A DNA stretch of 64,000 nucleotides from Parapedobacter composti (lineage in GTDB: Bacteria; Bacteroidota; Bacteroidia; Sphingobacteriales; Sphingobacteriaceae), in assembly GCF_900112315.1 (NCBI RefSeq), contig NZ_FOLL01000011.1, positions 62,001 through 126,000 on the forward strand, written 5' to 3'. The translations under genes and the position numbers were made by a program. Below the pieces are notes generated by a model. That model searched no databases. It was given only the letters and a program-made list of their open reading frames with translations, and was not told the DNA's origin. Below, one piece after another: positions 17,797-27,612 of the stretch. Positions within the stretch are counted from its first letter, which is position 1, and each line of letters begins with the position of its first letter.

Positions 17797-18062
17797 TGGC
17801 TCGCTCAATTAAAAAAGGTCCTTATATCGACCACAACTTAGAAAGAAAAGTTCTTTCTATGAATGAAACAAACAAGAAATCAGTGATTAAGACTTGGTCT
17901 CGCCGGTCAATGATCTCTCCTGATTTCGTTGGCCATACTTTCGCAGTGCATAATGGTAATAAGTTCATACCGGTGTATGTAACAGAGAATATGGTAGGTC
18001 ATAAGCTCGGTGAATTTGCGCCCACGCGCACGTTCAGGGGGCACGCAGAAAAGAAAAAATAA
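17796..18062 (+). CDS. rpsS: 30S ribosomal protein S19
   Basis: 88 residues. It starts [18 protein letters not shown] and contains [20 protein letters not shown], the S19 core that with S13 contacts the A-site finger in the 30S head. The ATG shares a base with the rplB stop. Confidence 0.98.
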   Translation: MARSIKKGPYIDHNLERKVLSMNETNKKSVIKTWSRRSMISPDFVGHTFAVHNGNKFIPVYVTENMVGHKLGEFAPTRTFRGHAEKKK

Positions 18063-18068
18063 TAGGCA

Positions 18069-18500
18069 ATGGAAGCAACACGAAAACTGAAGAAGTCTGT
18101 TATCATCAAACAGCGCAAAGAGCAGGAAAAGGCTCAGGTAGGAGGAGCTTCTACTGCCAAATTATTGAACTGCCCTACCTCGCCGCGTAAAATGCGCCTG
18201 GTGGTGGATCTTATCCGTGGCGAAAAGGTTGAGCACGCGCTGTACATCCTGAAGCATACGAATAAGGAGGCAGCCATCCGTGTAGAGAAGTTATTGCTCT
18301 CAGCGATTAAGAACTGGGAAGCAAAGAATGAAGATAAGTCTGTGGAAGAAAGCGAATTGTTTGTCAAGGAAGCTTTCGTAGGGGGCGGGCGCCAGCTGAA
18401 GAGACTGCGTCCGGCACCGCAAGGCCGCGGGTACCGTATTCGCAAACGTTCGAACCACGTTACCTTGGTAGTTGACAGCAAAAACATAGCACAAAACTAA
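18069..18500 (+). CDS. rplV: 50S ribosomal protein L22
   Basis: 143 residues, longer than the usual 110-115 because of a basic N-terminal extension ([20 protein letters not shown]) before the core [20 protein letters not shown]. The C-terminal hairpin ([11 protein letters not shown]-type, here [20 protein letters not shown]) lines the exit tunnel. It lies between rpsS and rpsC in standard order. Confidence 0.97.
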   Translation: MEATRKLKKSVIIKQRKEQEKAQVGGASTAKLLNCPTSPRKMRLVVDLIRGEKVEHALYILKHTNKEAAIRVEKLLLSAIKNWEAKNEDKSVEESELFVKEAFVGGGRQLKRLRPAPQGRGYRIRKRSNHVTLVVDSKNIAQN

Positions 18501-18510
18501 TTTATCAATA

Positions 18511-19305
18511 ATGGGACAAAAAGCAAATCCAATAGGTAACAGATTAGGAATCATCAAAGGTTGGGATTCCAATTGGTTCGGAGGCAAGAACTATTCCGAT
18601 AAATTAGTTGAAGACGAAAAAATCCGGAAATACCTGTCTGTCCGTATCGCTAAGGGCGGCGTGGCCAAAGTGGTTATCGAACGTACGTTGAAGCGCATTA
18701 CGGTTACTATTCATACCGCCCGTCCAGGGATTGTTATCGGTAAAGGTGGCCAGGAGGTTGACAAGATTAAAGAGGAATTAAAGAAGCTGACCAAAAAGGA
18801 CGTTCAGATCAACATTTTTGAGATAAAACGGCCCGAGTTGGAAGCTCAGTTGGTTGCCGAAGGCATTGCGAAACAGCTTGAAGCACGTATCTCGTTCCGC
18901 CGGGCCATGAAGACAGCTATTGCTGCTACCATGCGCATGGGGGCAGAGGGCATCAAGGTGATGTGTTCCGGACGCCTTGGGGGAGCCGAAATGGCACGGA
19001 CCGAACAATACAAAGAAGGACGTATACCTTTGCACACGTTCCGTGCGGATATCGACTATGCGTTGGTAGAAGCGCTGACGACGTACGGCAAAATCGGCGT
19101 GAAAGTGTGGATTTGCAAAGGCGAAGTATATGGCCGGCGTGACCTGTCGCCTAATGTAGGGCAGATGTCCGGAGTGAAAACACGTGGAGAAGGTGGCGGT
19201 GAACCGCGCCGCGAACGCCGTGGCGGTGGCGACCAGCGCCGTGGTGGCGGCGACCGTCGTGGCGGCGACCGCCGTGGTGGAAACCGCGGAGGAAGCAGGG
19301 GTTAA
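18511..19305 (+). CDS. rpsC: 30S ribosomal protein S3 with RGG-like tail
   Basis: 264 residues. It has the N-terminal KH domain ([20 protein letters not shown], with the GKGG loop) and the S3 C-terminal domain ([20 protein letters not shown]). The core ends near 224; the last 40 residues are almost only Arg, Gly, Asp and Glu, with several RRGG units. S3 forms the mRNA entry helicase with S4 and S5. The tail is an extra feature compared with the 233-residue E. coli protein. Confidence 0.97.
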   Translation: MGQKANPIGNRLGIIKGWDSNWFGGKNYSDKLVEDEKIRKYLSVRIAKGGVAKVVIERTLKRITVTIHTARPGIVIGKGGQEVDKIKEELKKLTKKDVQINIFEIKRPELEAQLVAEGIAKQLEARISFRRAMKTAIAATMRMGAEGIKVMCSGRLGGAEMARTEQYKEGRIPLHTFRADIDYALVEALTTYGKIGVKVWICKGEVYGRRDLSPNVGQMSGVKTRGEGGGEPRRERRGGGDQRRGGGDRRGGDRRGGNRGGSRG

Positions 19306-19345
19306 CGATAAGATAGATTAAGCAACGCATTAACAAGATACGAAC

Positions 19346-19762
19346 ATGTTACAGCCAAAAAGAACAAAGTTCAGGAAGATGCAGAAAGGCCGGATGAAAG
19401 GCAATGCTACCCGCGGGTCGGAGTTGGCTTTCGGTTCGTTCGGCATTAAGTCGATGGAACCGGCGTGGATTACCAGCCGCCAAATCGAAGCGGCCCGTAT
19501 TGCGGTGACCCGCTATATGAAACGGGAAGGGCAGGTCTGGATCCGCATTTTTCCTGATAAGCCAGTAACCAAGAAACCCGCTGAAGTTCGGATGGGTAAA
19601 GGTAAAGGTGCACCGGAATACTGGGTGGCCGTGGTGCGCCCCGGCCGGATGCTATTTGAAGCCGAAGGGGTTCCCCTGGAAGTGGCTAAGGAAGCTTTGC
19701 GTCTTGCCGCTCAGAAGTTACCGGTACAAACCAAGTTTGTGATACGTAGGGATTACGTATAA
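19346..19762 (+). CDS. rplP: 50S ribosomal protein L16
   Basis: 138 residues. It starts [19 protein letters not shown] and has the conserved ESWxTxRQIEAAR-like segment [20 protein letters not shown] and [19 protein letters not shown]16 binds near the A-site tRNA. A 40-bp spacer follows rpsC. Confidence 0.98.
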   Translation: MLQPKRTKFRKMQKGRMKGNATRGSELAFGSFGIKSMEPAWITSRQIEAARIAVTRYMKREGQVWIRIFPDKPVTKKPAEVRMGKGKGAPEYWVAVVRPGRMLFEAEGVPLEVAKEALRLAAQKLPVQTKFVIRRDYV

Positions 19763-19853
19763 GCATAAAGATGTTGGCGCTGCATGCAGCCGGGCTTGTT
19801 GCCGTTACCAACAAGTGCCTTTAGCAAGTATCCAGCTTTACAAATAACAGAAA
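19763..19853 (+). other. Structured spacer between rplP and rpmC
   Basis: 91 bp without a gene, in a cluster where most gaps are 0-15 bp. It contains the palindrome GCTGCATGCAGC (19779-19790) and a 7-bp hairpin, CTTGTTG (19795-19801) with CAACAAG (19809-19815). There is no T-tract, so processing or mRNA stability is more likely than termination. Confidence 0.5.
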
Positions 19854-20090
19854 ATGAAAAATTCAGAAATCGTAGAATTGTCAACGGAAGATTTGGTGGC
19901 TAAGATCGCAGAGGAGAAAGTTGCACTCACCAAATTGAAATTTGCACATGCTGTTTCAGCGATAGAAAATCCAAATCGGATTAAATACACGCGCAAAACC
20001 ATCGCTCGTCTGATGACGGAGCTGACCAAACGGAGAAAGGCCGAACAAGCCGCTGCGCAAACAACAACCGAAACAGCCGCTGAGGCATAA
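19854..20090 (+). CDS. rpmC: 50S ribosomal protein L29
   Basis: 78 residues. Two-helix L29 with the family pattern ([20 protein letters not shown], then [18 protein letters not shown]), followed by a short Ala/Thr/Glu tail. It binds near the tunnel exit beside L23. Confidence 0.96.
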   Translation: MKNSEIVELSTEDLVAKIAEEKVALTKLKFAHAVSAIENPNRIKYTRKTIARLMTELTKRRKAEQAAAQTTTETAAEA

Positions 20091-20104
20091 AAATCAAAGT
20101 CGAA

Positions 20105-20359
20105 ATGGAAAGAAATTTAAGAAAAACAAGGATCGGCTTGGTAGTAAGTAATAAGATGGACAAGTCCATTGTGGTGGCTGTTGAACGTAAGGTGAAGCAC
20201 CCGATTTATGGAAAGTTTGTGAAAAAGACTACCAAATTCAAGGCTCATGACGAGAACAACACGTGCGGTATCGGCGATACGGTGTTGATCATGGAAACGC
20301 GTCCGCTGAGCAAAACGAAAAATTGGCGGTTAGTAGAAATTTTAGAAAGGGCTAAGTAA
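20105..20359 (+). CDS. rpsQ: 30S ribosomal protein S17
   Basis: 84 residues. OB-fold S17 with [20 protein letters not shown] at the start and [20 protein letters not shown] in the middle. A primary 16S rRNA binder. It starts 14 bp after rpmC and ends one base before rplN. Confidence 0.98.
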   Translation: MERNLRKTRIGLVVSNKMDKSIVVAVERKVKHPIYGKFVKKTTKFKAHDENNTCGIGDTVLIMETRPLSKTKNWRLVEILERAK

Positions 20360-20360
20360 C

Positions 20361-20729
20361 ATGGTACAACAGGAATCAAGACTCAATGTAGCCGACAATA
20401 GCGGAGCTAAAGAGGTGTTAGTTATCCGTGTTTTGGGCGGTACCGGCAAGCGTTACGCTTCTATCGGTGATAAAATCGTTGTAACCGTAAAAAGTGCTTT
20501 GCCTTCTGGAAACGTCAAAAAAGGAACGGTAACCAAAGCAGTGGTCGTAAGGACGAAAAAGGAGATTCGCCGTAAAGACGGCTCTTATATCCGCTTCGAT
20601 GACAATGCTGCCGTATTGTTGAACAATCAGGATGAACCCCGCGGAACACGTATCTTCGGCCCCGTAGCTCGGGAATTGCGTGAAAAGCAGTTCATGAAAA
20701 TCGTATCATTAGCACCGGAGGTATTATAA
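20361..20729 (+). CDS. rplN: 50S ribosomal protein L14
   Basis: 122 residues. It starts [20 protein letters not shown] and ends with [20 protein letters not shown], both signatures of L14, which contributes to intersubunit bridge B8. The length equals the family norm. Confidence 0.98.
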   Translation: MVQQESRLNVADNSGAKEVLVIRVLGGTGKRYASIGDKIVVTVKSALPSGNVKKGTVTKAVVVRTKKEIRRKDGSYIRFDDNAAVLLNNQDEPRGTRIFGPVARELREKQFMKIVSLAPEVL

Positions 20730-20731
20730 TT

Positions 20732-21082
20732 ATGGGACAGACAAAGACAACAACGCATAAGCTTAAGATCCGTACCGGAGATTTGGTGAAGGTCATTTCT
20801 GGCAACTCCAAAGGTGCACAGGGCAAGGTGTTGGAAGTGCAGATAGCCGAGAATCGCGCTATTGTAGAGGGAGTCAATATGGTAAAGAAGCATACGAAAC
20901 CGAGTGCTGCCAACCCCAACGGCGGGATTATCGAAAAAGAGGCTTCTATCCATATTTCCAATCTGGCGCTGATCGATCCGAAAACAGGTAAGCCTACCCG
21001 TGTAGGACGGAAAGTAGTTGAAGTAAACGGCAAGAAGAAAATCGTTCGCGTAGCGAAAAAATCAGGGGAGGTGATTGACTAA
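20732..21082 (+). CDS. rplX: 50S ribosomal protein L24
   Basis: 116 residues. It has an N-terminal KOW motif ([20 protein letters not shown]) and the L24 core [13 protein letters not shown]. An assembly initiator protein of the large subunit. The stop overlaps the ATG of rplE by one base. Confidence 0.97.
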   Translation: MGQTKTTTHKLKIRTGDLVKVISGNSKGAQGKVLEVQIAENRAIVEGVNMVKKHTKPSAANPNGGIIEKEASIHISNLALIDPKTGKPTRVGRKVVEVNGKKKIVRVAKKSGEVID

Positions 21083-21654
21083 TGACTTACGTACCAAGAT
21101 TGAAAGCAAAGTACAACGAAGAGATTCGTACTGCGCTGAAAGATAAATTCCAATATAAAAGCGTCATGCAGGTTCCGCGGTTGGAGAAGATCGCGTTGAG
21201 CCAGGGTATCGGTGCGGCTACCGCCGACAAGAAACTGATTGACAACGCCATCAATGAAATGACGTTGATAACCGGACAGAAAGCGGTGGCTACCAAGTCT
21301 AAAAAGGACGTTTCAAATTTTAAACTCCGTAAGGGCATGCCTATCGGTGTGAAGGTGACGCTGCGCGACAACAAGATGTATGAGTTCCTGGATCGCCTGA
21401 TTGCAGTAGCACTTCCCCGTATCCGTGATTTCCGCGGTATCAACGATAAAGGTTTTGACGGACGTGGAAACTATACGCTGGGTATCACGGAACAGATTAT
21501 CTTCCCTGAAATCGATATCGATAAAATCAATAAGATTCAAGGGATGGACATTACGTTTGTAACGAGTGCCGAAACCGATGTTGAGGCATTGGAATTGCTG
21601 AAGGAGTTCGGATTACCATTCAAGAATCAAAATAATACGACGAATAATGGCTAA
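21082..21654 (+). CDS. rplE: 50S ribosomal protein L5
   Basis: 190 residues. It contains [14 protein letters not shown] and [19 protein letters not shown], the conserved L5 core that binds 5S rRNA and contacts the P-site tRNA. The start overlaps rplX and the end overlaps rpsN by 8 bp, suggesting coupled translation. Confidence 0.98.
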   Translation: MTYVPRLKAKYNEEIRTALKDKFQYKSVMQVPRLEKIALSQGIGAATADKKLIDNAINEMTLITGQKAVATKSKKDVSNFKLRKGMPIGVKVTLRDNKMYEFLDRLIAVALPRIRDFRGINDKGFDGRGNYTLGITEQIIFPEIDIDKINKIQGMDITFVTSAETDVEALELLKEFGLPFKNQNNTTNNG

Positions 21655-21916
21655 AGAAGGAATTAAGGCACGTGAGATTAAGCGGGCCAAATTGGTGGCG
21701 AAATATGCGGAGAAACGTGCAGCACTGAAGGCTGCCGGAGATTACGCGGCATTGGACAAGTTGCCGAAGAATGCTTCGCCTGTTCGCTTGCACAACCGTT
21801 GCAAGCTCACCGGACGCCCCAGGGGCTACATGCGCCAGTTCGGTATTTCACGGGTTACGTTCCGTGAGATGGCCCTGGCCGGAAAGATCCCGGGAGTGAA
21901 GAAAGCGTCTTGGTAG
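21647..21916 (+). CDS. rpsN: 30S ribosomal protein S14, zinc-free type
   Basis: 89 residues, the long C-minus form: no CxxC pairs, only one Cys in [20 protein letters not shown]. It ends [10 protein letters not shown] as usual for S14. The 8-bp overlap with rplE is followed by an unusual 132-bp gap before rpsH. Confidence 0.97.
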   Translation: MAKEGIKAREIKRAKLVAKYAEKRAALKAAGDYAALDKLPKNASPVRLHNRCKLTGRPRGYMRQFGISRVTFREMALAGKIPGVKKASW

Positions 21917-21951
21917 ATTGGTGGTTGGTGACCGGTGGTCGGTGACCGGCG
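21916..21951 (-). repeat. Copy of the GGTCACCG-type intergenic repeat inside the spc operon
   Basis: The plus strand here reads as combinations of GGTGACCGG and GGTGGTCGGTG. Its reverse complement has the same words as the tandem repeat at 15186-15285. It starts right at the rpsN stop and accounts for about 35 bp of the 132-bp gap before rpsH. Confidence 0.65.
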
Positions 21952-22048
21952 TAGCGGTGCGCCAAGCATATATTAGAATTTTTAACCGATAAAAGGTCCT
22001 AAGGCCAGGGTGGCTAAGGGAAACCGTTATCATAATGCATCATAATTA

Positions 22049-22447
22049 ATGAATACAGATCCAATAGCGGATTACCTTACCAGAGTAAGGAATGCCATTA
22101 AGGCCAACCACAGGGTTGTAGAAATTCCTGCATCGAACCTTAAAAAGGAGATTACCAAGGTACTCTTTGACAAAGGTTACATTGCCAATTACAAGTTTGA
22201 CGATGATACCGTGCAAGGCACCATAAAAATAGCCTTGAAGTACCATCCTGTAAGCAAAGTTTCGGCTATCCGTACCTTGACACGTGTGAGTAAACCCGGT
22301 CTGAGGAAGTATGCAGGCGTAGATAGCATGCCCCGTGTGTTAAACGGTTTAGGAATTGCCATCCTATCCACGTCTAAGGGGGTAATGACAGACAAGGAAG
22401 CGCGCCTTCTGAATGTCGGTGGCGAAGTTTTATGTTACGTATATTAA
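22049..22447 (+). CDS. rpsH: 30S ribosomal protein S8
   Basis: 132 residues. It starts [20 protein letters not shown] and ends with the S8 core [18 protein letters not shown] and [10 protein letters not shown]8 is a primary 16S binder and, in enteric bacteria, the feedback repressor of the spc operon. Here a 132-bp spacer precedes it. Confidence 0.98.
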   Translation: MNTDPIADYLTRVRNAIKANHRVVEIPASNLKKEITKVLFDKGYIANYKFDDDTVQGTIKIALKYHPVSKVSAIRTLTRVSKPGLRKYAGVDSMPRVLNGLGIAILSTSKGVMTDKEARLLNVGGEVLCYVY

Positions 22448-22465
22448 TCAGGAGGAACGCACAAG

Positions 22466-23023
22466 ATGTCAAGAATTGGAAAAGCGCCCATCGCCATCCC
22501 TACGGGTGTGACGATTACGGTATCAGACAAGAACCTGGTAACGGTGAAGGGCCCCAAAGGTGAATTAACACAGCAAGTAGACCAGGATATTATTGTATCT
22601 CAAGAGGATGGCCAGTTGCTCGTAAAGCGGCCAACAGATCAAAAGCGGCATAAGGCGCTTCATGGCTTGTACCGCGCATTGCTTAACAACATGGTAATCG
22701 GGGTGACAGAAGGGTATAAAACCGTTCAGGAGCTGGTCGGTGTAGGTTATCGGGCGAATGCCCAGGGCAGTACGCTGGAACTTACGCTGGGCTTTTCACA
22801 CCAAGTGGTAATGATTTTGCCCAAGGAGATAAAGGCCACCACCACTGCCGAGAAGGGAAAGAATCCGACCATTATATTGGAATCTATCGATAAGCAGTTG
22901 CTGGGGCAGGTAGCCGCAAAGATCCGTTCATTGCGTGCACCGGAGCCATATAAAGGAAAAGGTATTAAATTTGTTGGCGAGCAATTACGCCGGAAAGCAG
23001 GCAAATCTGCGGCTAAAAAATAG
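22466..23023 (+). CDS. rplF: 50S ribosomal protein L6
   Basis: 185 residues. It starts SRIGKAPIAIPTGVTITVSD and has the C-terminal motif EPYKGKGIKFVGEQLRRKAG of L6, located near the GTPase centre. AGGAGG upstream gives a clear ribosome binding site, which many genes in this window lack. Confidence 0.98.
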   Translation: MSRIGKAPIAIPTGVTITVSDKNLVTVKGPKGELTQQVDQDIIVSQEDGQLLVKRPTDQKRHKALHGLYRALLNNMVIGVTEGYKTVQELVGVGYRANAQGSTLELTLGFSHQVVMILPKEIKATTTAEKGKNPTIILESIDKQLLGQVAAKIRSLRAPEPYKGKGIKFVGEQLRRKAGKSAAKK

Positions 23024-23032
23024 GAGTTGATC

Positions 23033-23386
23033 ATGGCAGGAACTAAAGTATCGCGTAGAGAGCGTATTAAAAAAGGGATTAGGAAACGTGTTTCCGGATC
23101 ACCGGAGCGTCCGCGTTTGTCTGTATACAGGAGTAATAAGGGGATCTATGCCCAGGTGATTGATGACCAGTCGGGAGTGACCTTGGTGTCGGCGTCATCG
23201 CAGGCGAAGGATTTCTCGGTGTCAGGCAATAAGGTCGAACAGTCTAAAGCTGTGGGCAAACTGATTGCGGAGAAGGCGTTGGCTGCAGGGATTAGTAAAG
23301 TAGTTTTTGACCGCAATGGGTATCTGTATCATGGCCGCGTGAAATCATTGGCCGAGGGAGCCCGCGAAGCCGGTTTGGATTTTTAA
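23033..23386 (+). CDS. rplR: 50S ribosomal protein L18
   Basis: 117 residues from ATG 23033 (an in-frame TTG lies at 23027 but the ATG fits the family). It contains [19 protein letters not shown] and [20 protein letters not shown], the L18 5S-rRNA-binding core. Confidence 0.97.
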   Translation: MAGTKVSRRERIKKGIRKRVSGSPERPRLSVYRSNKGIYAQVIDDQSGVTLVSASSQAKDFSVSGNKVEQSKAVGKLIAEKALAAGISKVVFDRNGYLYHGRVKSLAEGAREAGLDF

Positions 23387-23397
23387 TCATCGATAAC

Positions 23398-23916
23398 ATG
23401 TCATTAAGTAATATAAAAAGAGTAAAATCGAGCGAAATCGAATTGAAAGATCGCTTGGTTAGCATCCAGCGTGTGGCCAAAGTAACCAAGGGAGGGCGTA
23501 CATTCAGTTTTTCGGCCATCGTTGTGGTGGGTGACGAGAACGGCGTGGTAGGATACGGATTGGGCAAAGCGAAGGAAGTGACCGAAGCGATCACCAAAGG
23601 CATCGATGACGCTAAGAAAAATCTGATCAAGGTACCGGTTATCAAAGGTACCGTACCGCATGAACAGTACGGTAAGTATTCAGGTGGCCAGGTCTTGATT
23701 AAGCCCGCCGTGCATGGTACAGGCGTGTTGGCCGGCGGCGCGATGCGTGCCGTGTTGGAAAGCGCCGGTGTAACAGACGTATTGGCGAAGTCACTTGGGT
23801 CATCTAATCCGCACAATGTGGTTAAAGCCACCATCGATGCGTTGCTGAAAATGCGCGACGCCTATACCGTAGCACAACAACGCGGTGTTGATTTGAATAA
23901 GGTATTTAACGGATAG
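23398..23916 (+). CDS. rpsE: 30S ribosomal protein S5
   Basis: 172 residues. It has the N-terminal double-stranded-RNA-binding-like domain ([34 protein letters not shown]) and the C-terminal S5 domain ([20 protein letters not shown]). It contributes to mRNA entry and decoding fidelity. Confidence 0.98.
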   Translation: MSLSNIKRVKSSEIELKDRLVSIQRVAKVTKGGRTFSFSAIVVVGDENGVVGYGLGKAKEVTEAITKGIDDAKKNLIKVPVIKGTVPHEQYGKYSGGQVLIKPAVHGTGVLAGGAMRAVLESAGVTDVLAKSLGSSNPHNVVKATIDALLKMRDAYTVAQQRGVDLNKVFNG

Positions 23917-23922
23917 AGTATC

Positions 23923-24102
23923 ATGGCAAAGATCAAAATTACCCAGATAAAAAGCGTAATCGACCGCAGCGAGCGCCAGAAGCGTACCATGCAGGCATTG
24001 GGGTTGCGCAAGATTAACCATACCGTAGAAGTGGAAGCAACACCGGCAATCATCGGTATGATCCGTAAGGTAAACCACCTTGTGGCAATAGAGCAAGTAT
24101 AA
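23923..24102 (+). CDS. rpmD: 50S ribosomal protein L30
   Basis: 59 residues, from ATG 23923 to TAA at 24100-24102. It begins AKIKITQIKSVIDRSERQKR and contains the L30 signature TMQALGLRKINHTVEVEATP with MIRKVNHLVAIEQ. Gene order (rpsE-rpmD-rplO) agrees. Confidence 0.96.
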   Translation: MAKIKITQIKSVIDRSERQKRTMQALGLRKINHTVEVEATPAIIGMIRKVNHLVAIEQV

Positions 24103-24165
24103 ATACGTTTAATCGTTGTAACCTGTTTAGTGAAAGCGAAGGTGCAACATAATAGTAATTTCAAG

Positions 24166-24612
24166 ATGAACTTAGGTAATCTAAAACCGGCAACGGGATC
24201 AGTAAAAAGCAAGAAACGTATCGGACGTGGACAAGGTTCAGGCCGTGGGGGAACGTCTACCCGTGGGCACAAGGGTGCTCAGTCGCGTTCCGGCCATAGC
24301 ACTAAAATCGGTTTCGAGGGCGGGCAGATGCCATTGCAGCGGCGTGTTCCGAAATTCGGTTTCAAAAACCCTAACCGGGTCGAGTATGTGGGCATTAACC
24401 TGGACGTGTTGCAGGGATTGGTCGAAAAATACAACCTAACCGCTATCGATTTCGATACGCTGCGGTCGCATGGGCTGGTTTCCAAGAATGATTTGGTGAA
24501 GATCTTGGGCCGGGGAGAACTGACGTCAAAGATCGAAGTAAAAGCACATGCCTTTTCTTCCACAGCACAGAAGTCGATTGAAGCAGCGGGAGGCTCGATT
24601 GTAAAACTTTAA
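24166..24612 (+). CDS. rplO: 50S ribosomal protein L15
   Basis: 148 residues from ATG 24166. The start NLGNLKPATGSVKSKKRIGR and the Gly-rich GQGSGRGGTSTRGHKGAQSR are characteristic of L15. An in-frame GTG at 24130 would add 12 residues not found in the family. secY follows 3 bp later. Confidence 0.97.
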   Translation: MNLGNLKPATGSVKSKKRIGRGQGSGRGGTSTRGHKGAQSRSGHSTKIGFEGGQMPLQRRVPKFGFKNPNRVEYVGINLDVLQGLVEKYNLTAIDFDTLRSHGLVSKNDLVKILGRGELTSKIEVKAHAFSSTAQKSIEAAGGSIVKL

Positions 24613-24615
24613 TAC

Positions 24616-25950
24616 ATGAAGAAGCTAATCACAACCTTAACCAATATTTGGAAGATCGACGATTTGAGGACGCGTATTCTGAATACGCTCTTATTCCTGT
24701 TGGTCTATCGCATTGGGTGCCATATCGTGCTGCCCGGAGTCAACCCTGCTGCACTCCAGCATGAGGCAAAAGAGGGGTTGCTGGGCTTGTTGGACATGTT
24801 TGCCGGTGGGTCTTTTTCCCGTTCAGCAATATTTGCACTGGGCGTAATGCCCTATATTTCGGCGTCCATTGTGGTGCAATTGCTGGGAATTGCCGTGCCT
24901 TATTTCCAGAAACTGCAGAAGGAAGGCGAGAGCGGGCGGAAGAAAATGAACCAGATAACCCGCTACCTGACATTGGCCATTACCCTGGTTCAATCCATTG
25001 CATACGTGCGTACGCAGATTGATAGCGGAGCCAAAACAATTGACGACCCGATGTTCACCATACTGGCGGCGTTCGTGCTTACCGCGGGCACATTGTTCGT
25101 GATGTGGCTCGGCGAGAAGATTACCGACAAGGGCATCGGAAATGGTATTTCCTTGATTATCATGGTCGGGATCATTGCGCAATTGCCCAGTGGCATTACC
25201 GCTGAGTGGTTTTCGCGGATGAGTACCGGCGGGGGAGGACCAATTCCTTTGCTGCTGGAGTTCATTGCGTTGTTCTTTGTGGTGATATTCACGATACTTA
25301 TTGTGCAGGGCGTCCGCAAGATTCCGGTTCAGTATGCAAAGAAGATAGTCGGCAATAAGCAGTACGGGGGTGTTCGGCAATATATCCCGCTTAAGGTTAA
25401 TGCGGCCGGAGTTATGCCTATCATTTTCGCCCAAGCCATCATGTTTGTGCCGATGAGCTTAAGTCAGTTTTTCCCGAATCTGCAATCACCGTTCCTGACA
25501 TCGTTGAGCAACTATACCTCGGTGGCGTATAACGTAACGTTTGCGATATTGATCATCGCGTTTACTTTTTTTTATACGGCCATTATGGTTAACCCCCAGC
25601 AAATGTCGGAAGACATGAAAAAGAACGGTGGCTTTATTCCCGGCGTGAAACCGGGACAGGCTACGAACTTTTATATAGACAGTGTGATATCAAAGATAAC
25701 CCTGCCGGGAGCGGTATTTTTGGCGGTTATTGCTATCCTACCTGCTATCGCGAGCTTGTTTGGGGTGAACAACCAGTTTGCGCACTTTTATGGCGGAACC
25801 TCACTGTTGATTCTGGTGGGAGTGGTATTGGATACCCTGCAGCAAATAGAAAGTCACCTGTTGATGCGCCATTATGACGGATTGATGAAAACAGGGCGGA
25901 TAAAGGGACGTACTCCCGTGGCTTCCGGTTCCACCCCGTCGGTCATTTAA
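24616..25950 (+). CDS. secY: Preprotein translocase subunit SecY
   Basis: 444 residues with ten predicted membrane segments, forming the SecYEG protein-conducting channel. Recognisable parts are LGVMPYISASIVVQLL near the plug/TM2 region and FTFFYTAIMVNPQQMSEDMK before GGFIPGVKPGQAT, the conserved cytosolic loop that contacts ribosome and SecA. Position between rplO and map is standard. Confidence 0.98.
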   Translation: MKKLITTLTNIWKIDDLRTRILNTLLFLLVYRIGCHIVLPGVNPAALQHEAKEGLLGLLDMFAGGSFSRSAIFALGVMPYISASIVVQLLGIAVPYFQKLQKEGESGRKKMNQITRYLTLAITLVQSIAYVRTQIDSGAKTIDDPMFTILAAFVLTAGTLFVMWLGEKITDKGIGNGISLIIMVGIIAQLPSGITAEWFSRMSTGGGGPIPLLLEFIALFFVVIFTILIVQGVRKIPVQYAKKIVGNKQYGGVRQYIPLKVNAAGVMPIIFAQAIMFVPMSLSQFFPNLQSPFLTSLSNYTSVAYNVTFAILIIAFTFFYTAIMVNPQQMSEDMKKNGGFIPGVKPGQATNFYIDSVISKITLPGAVFLAVIAILPAIASLFGVNNQFAHFYGGTSLLILVGVVLDTLQQIESHLLMRHYDGLMKTGRIKGRTPVASGSTPSVI

Positions 25951-25957
25951 TTGGGGC

Positions 25958-26743
25958 ATGTCAAAAGTAAATTACAAGTCGGCCGAAGACATTGAACAAC
26001 TGCGGAAGTCTGCTACAGTGCTTTCGCAGTTGCTTGGTGAGATTGCCAGGGAGATTCGGCCCGGTATTACAACCTTGTCCCTGGATAATTTAGCTTTCGA
26101 GTATATTCAGGATCACGGTGGGCGTCCGGCCTTTTTGAATTATAACGGTTTTCCCAACTCATTATGTATTTCGGTCAACGATCAGGTGGTGCACGGAATC
26201 CCGAGTAGCTATGAGCTGCGTGAAGGCGATATCGTGTCTGTCGATGGCGGGGTTGATCTCAATGGTTACATCAGTGATTCGGCCTACACATTTATGGTGG
26301 GTGAGGTTGCCGAAGATGTGAAGCAGCTGTTACGCGTAACACGCGAGTCGTTGGAACTGGGAATTAAACAAGCCGTGGCGGGTAAGCGCGTAGGTGATAT
26401 TGCCTACGCAGTACAGGAACACGTTACCCGATATGGTTATGGTATTGTCCGGGAACTCGTTGGTCATGGAGTTGGATTCCAGCTCCATGAGAAGCCGGAG
26501 GTGCCGAACTATGGTAAGCGCGGCTCGGGTCCGAAACTGGAGGAAGGGCTGGTAATCTGTATCGAACCGATGATCAACCAAGGTAAAGCCGGTGTGAAAT
26601 TCTGGGACGACGGATGGACGGTCAGTACGGTTGATGGGAAACCGTCTGCACATTATGAACATATGGTGGCGGTACACAAAGGGGAAGCTGAGATTTTGAC
26701 CACTTTTTCATATATTGAAGAAGTTTTAGGTAAAAAGGGTTGA
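25958..26743 (+). CDS. map: Type I methionine aminopeptidase
   Basis: 261 residues. It removes N-terminal Met from new proteins. The dinuclear metal site is visible: Asp in IVSVDGGVDLNGYISDSAY (two Asp), His in LVGHGVGFQLHEKP, Glu in ICIEPMI, and Glu in HYEHMVAV. The length fits the type I cytosolic form. Its stop codon overlaps the -33 element of the infA promoter. Confidence 0.97.
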   Translation: MSKVNYKSAEDIEQLRKSATVLSQLLGEIAREIRPGITTLSLDNLAFEYIQDHGGRPAFLNYNGFPNSLCISVNDQVVHGIPSSYELREGDIVSVDGGVDLNGYISDSAYTFMVGEVAEDVKQLLRVTRESLELGIKQAVAGKRVGDIAYAVQEHVTRYGYGIVRELVGHGVGFQLHEKPEVPNYGKRGSGPKLEEGLVICIEPMINQGKAGVKFWDDGWTVSTVDGKPSAHYEHMVAVHKGEAEILTTFSYIEEVLGKKG

Positions 26744-26769
26744 CATTCAGTTTTTTTTGCTTATCTTTG
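26740..26769 (+). promoter_or_regulatory. Internal promoter before infA
   Basis: TTG at 26740-26742, a 19-bp spacer, then TATCTTTG at 26762-26769: a full Bacteroidota consensus. It overlaps the end of map and would give the infA-rpmJ-alpha operon part its own transcript. Confidence 0.75.
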
Positions 26770-26815
26770 CAACCCTGTTTGTGCAGGGGTATAATTAGAT
26801 AATAATCAAGACTAT

Positions 26816-27034
26816 ATGGCGAAACAGGCTTCCATTGAGCAGGACGGAGTCATAAAAGAAGCGCTTTCAAACGCGATGTTTCGCGTTGAGCTGGAAAACG
26901 GGCATGAAATTATAGCCCATATATCGGGTAAGATGCGCATGCATTATATCAAGATTTTGCCCGGTGACCGGGTAAAACTGGAGATGTCGCCCTATGATTT
27001 GACAAAGGGAAGAATAACATATCGATATAAATAA
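26816..27034 (+). CDS. infA: Translation initiation factor IF-1
   Basis: 72 residues, the exact family length. An OB-fold with [20 protein letters not shown] and [20 protein letters not shown]. It binds the 30S A site during initiation. It sits behind its own consensus promoter. Confidence 0.98.
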   Translation: MAKQASIEQDGVIKEALSNAMFRVELENGHEIIAHISGKMRMHYIKILPGDRVKLEMSPYDLTKGRITYRYK

Positions 27035-27084
27035 GATAGCTAACGTAAGAAAGTAGAGCCCTGTTGGGGACAATATAGAAGATC

Positions 27085-27201
27085 ATGAAAGTCAGAGCAT
27101 CCATTAAAAAGCGTAGTGCGGATTGCAAGATTATCCGTCGCAAAGGCAAGGTATTTGTAATCAATAAGAAAAACCCTAAGTACAAACAACGTCAGGGATA
27201 A
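27085..27201 (+). CDS. rpmJ: 50S ribosomal protein L36, zinc-free type
   Basis: 38 residues, ATG 27085 to TAA 27201. It starts [20 protein letters not shown] and ends KYKQRQG. Only one Cys (residue 14) remains of the zinc-binding CxxC-C-H set, so it is the C-minus form that does not need zinc. It lies between infA and rpsM as in most bacteria. Confidence 0.96.
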   Translation: MKVRASIKKRSADCKIIRRKGKVFVINKKNPKYKQRQG

Positions 27202-27216
27202 AATCGTAATAAGCAT

Positions 27217-27594
27217 ATGGCAAGGATCGCAGGTATAGATTTACCTAAAAACAAGAGAGGGGAGATTGGTCTCACATACATTTACGGGATTGGTCGCTCC
27301 ACTGCCCAGCGCATTTTGGATAAGGCTGGTATCGATTACAATGTAAAGGTACAGGATTGGGATGATGACCAATTAGGTGCTATCCGGAACATCATCAACG
27401 AAGAGATCAAAGTTGAAGGAGCGCTCCGTTCCGAGGTTCAGTTGAATATCAAGCGTCTGATGGATATCGGCTGTTACCGCGGCCTTCGCCATCGTAAGCA
27501 TTTGCCAGTTCGCGGCCAGCGTACCAAAAACAACTCGCGTACACGCAAAGGGAAACGCAAGACTGTTGCAAATAAGAAAAAGGCTACTAAATAA
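27217..27594 (+). CDS. rpsM: 30S ribosomal protein S13
   Basis: 125 residues. It starts [20 protein letters not shown] and contains the [16 protein letters not shown] helix-hairpin-helix segment and a basic tail ([20 protein letters not shown]). It bridges the 30S head to the 50S subunit. Confidence 0.98.
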   Translation: MARIAGIDLPKNKRGEIGLTYIYGIGRSTAQRILDKAGIDYNVKVQDWDDDQLGAIRNIINEEIKVEGALRSEVQLNIKRLMDIGCYRGLRHRKHLPVRGQRTKNNSRTRKGKRKTVANKKKATK

Positions 27595-27612
27595 TAATTG
27601 AGAAGAATTACA

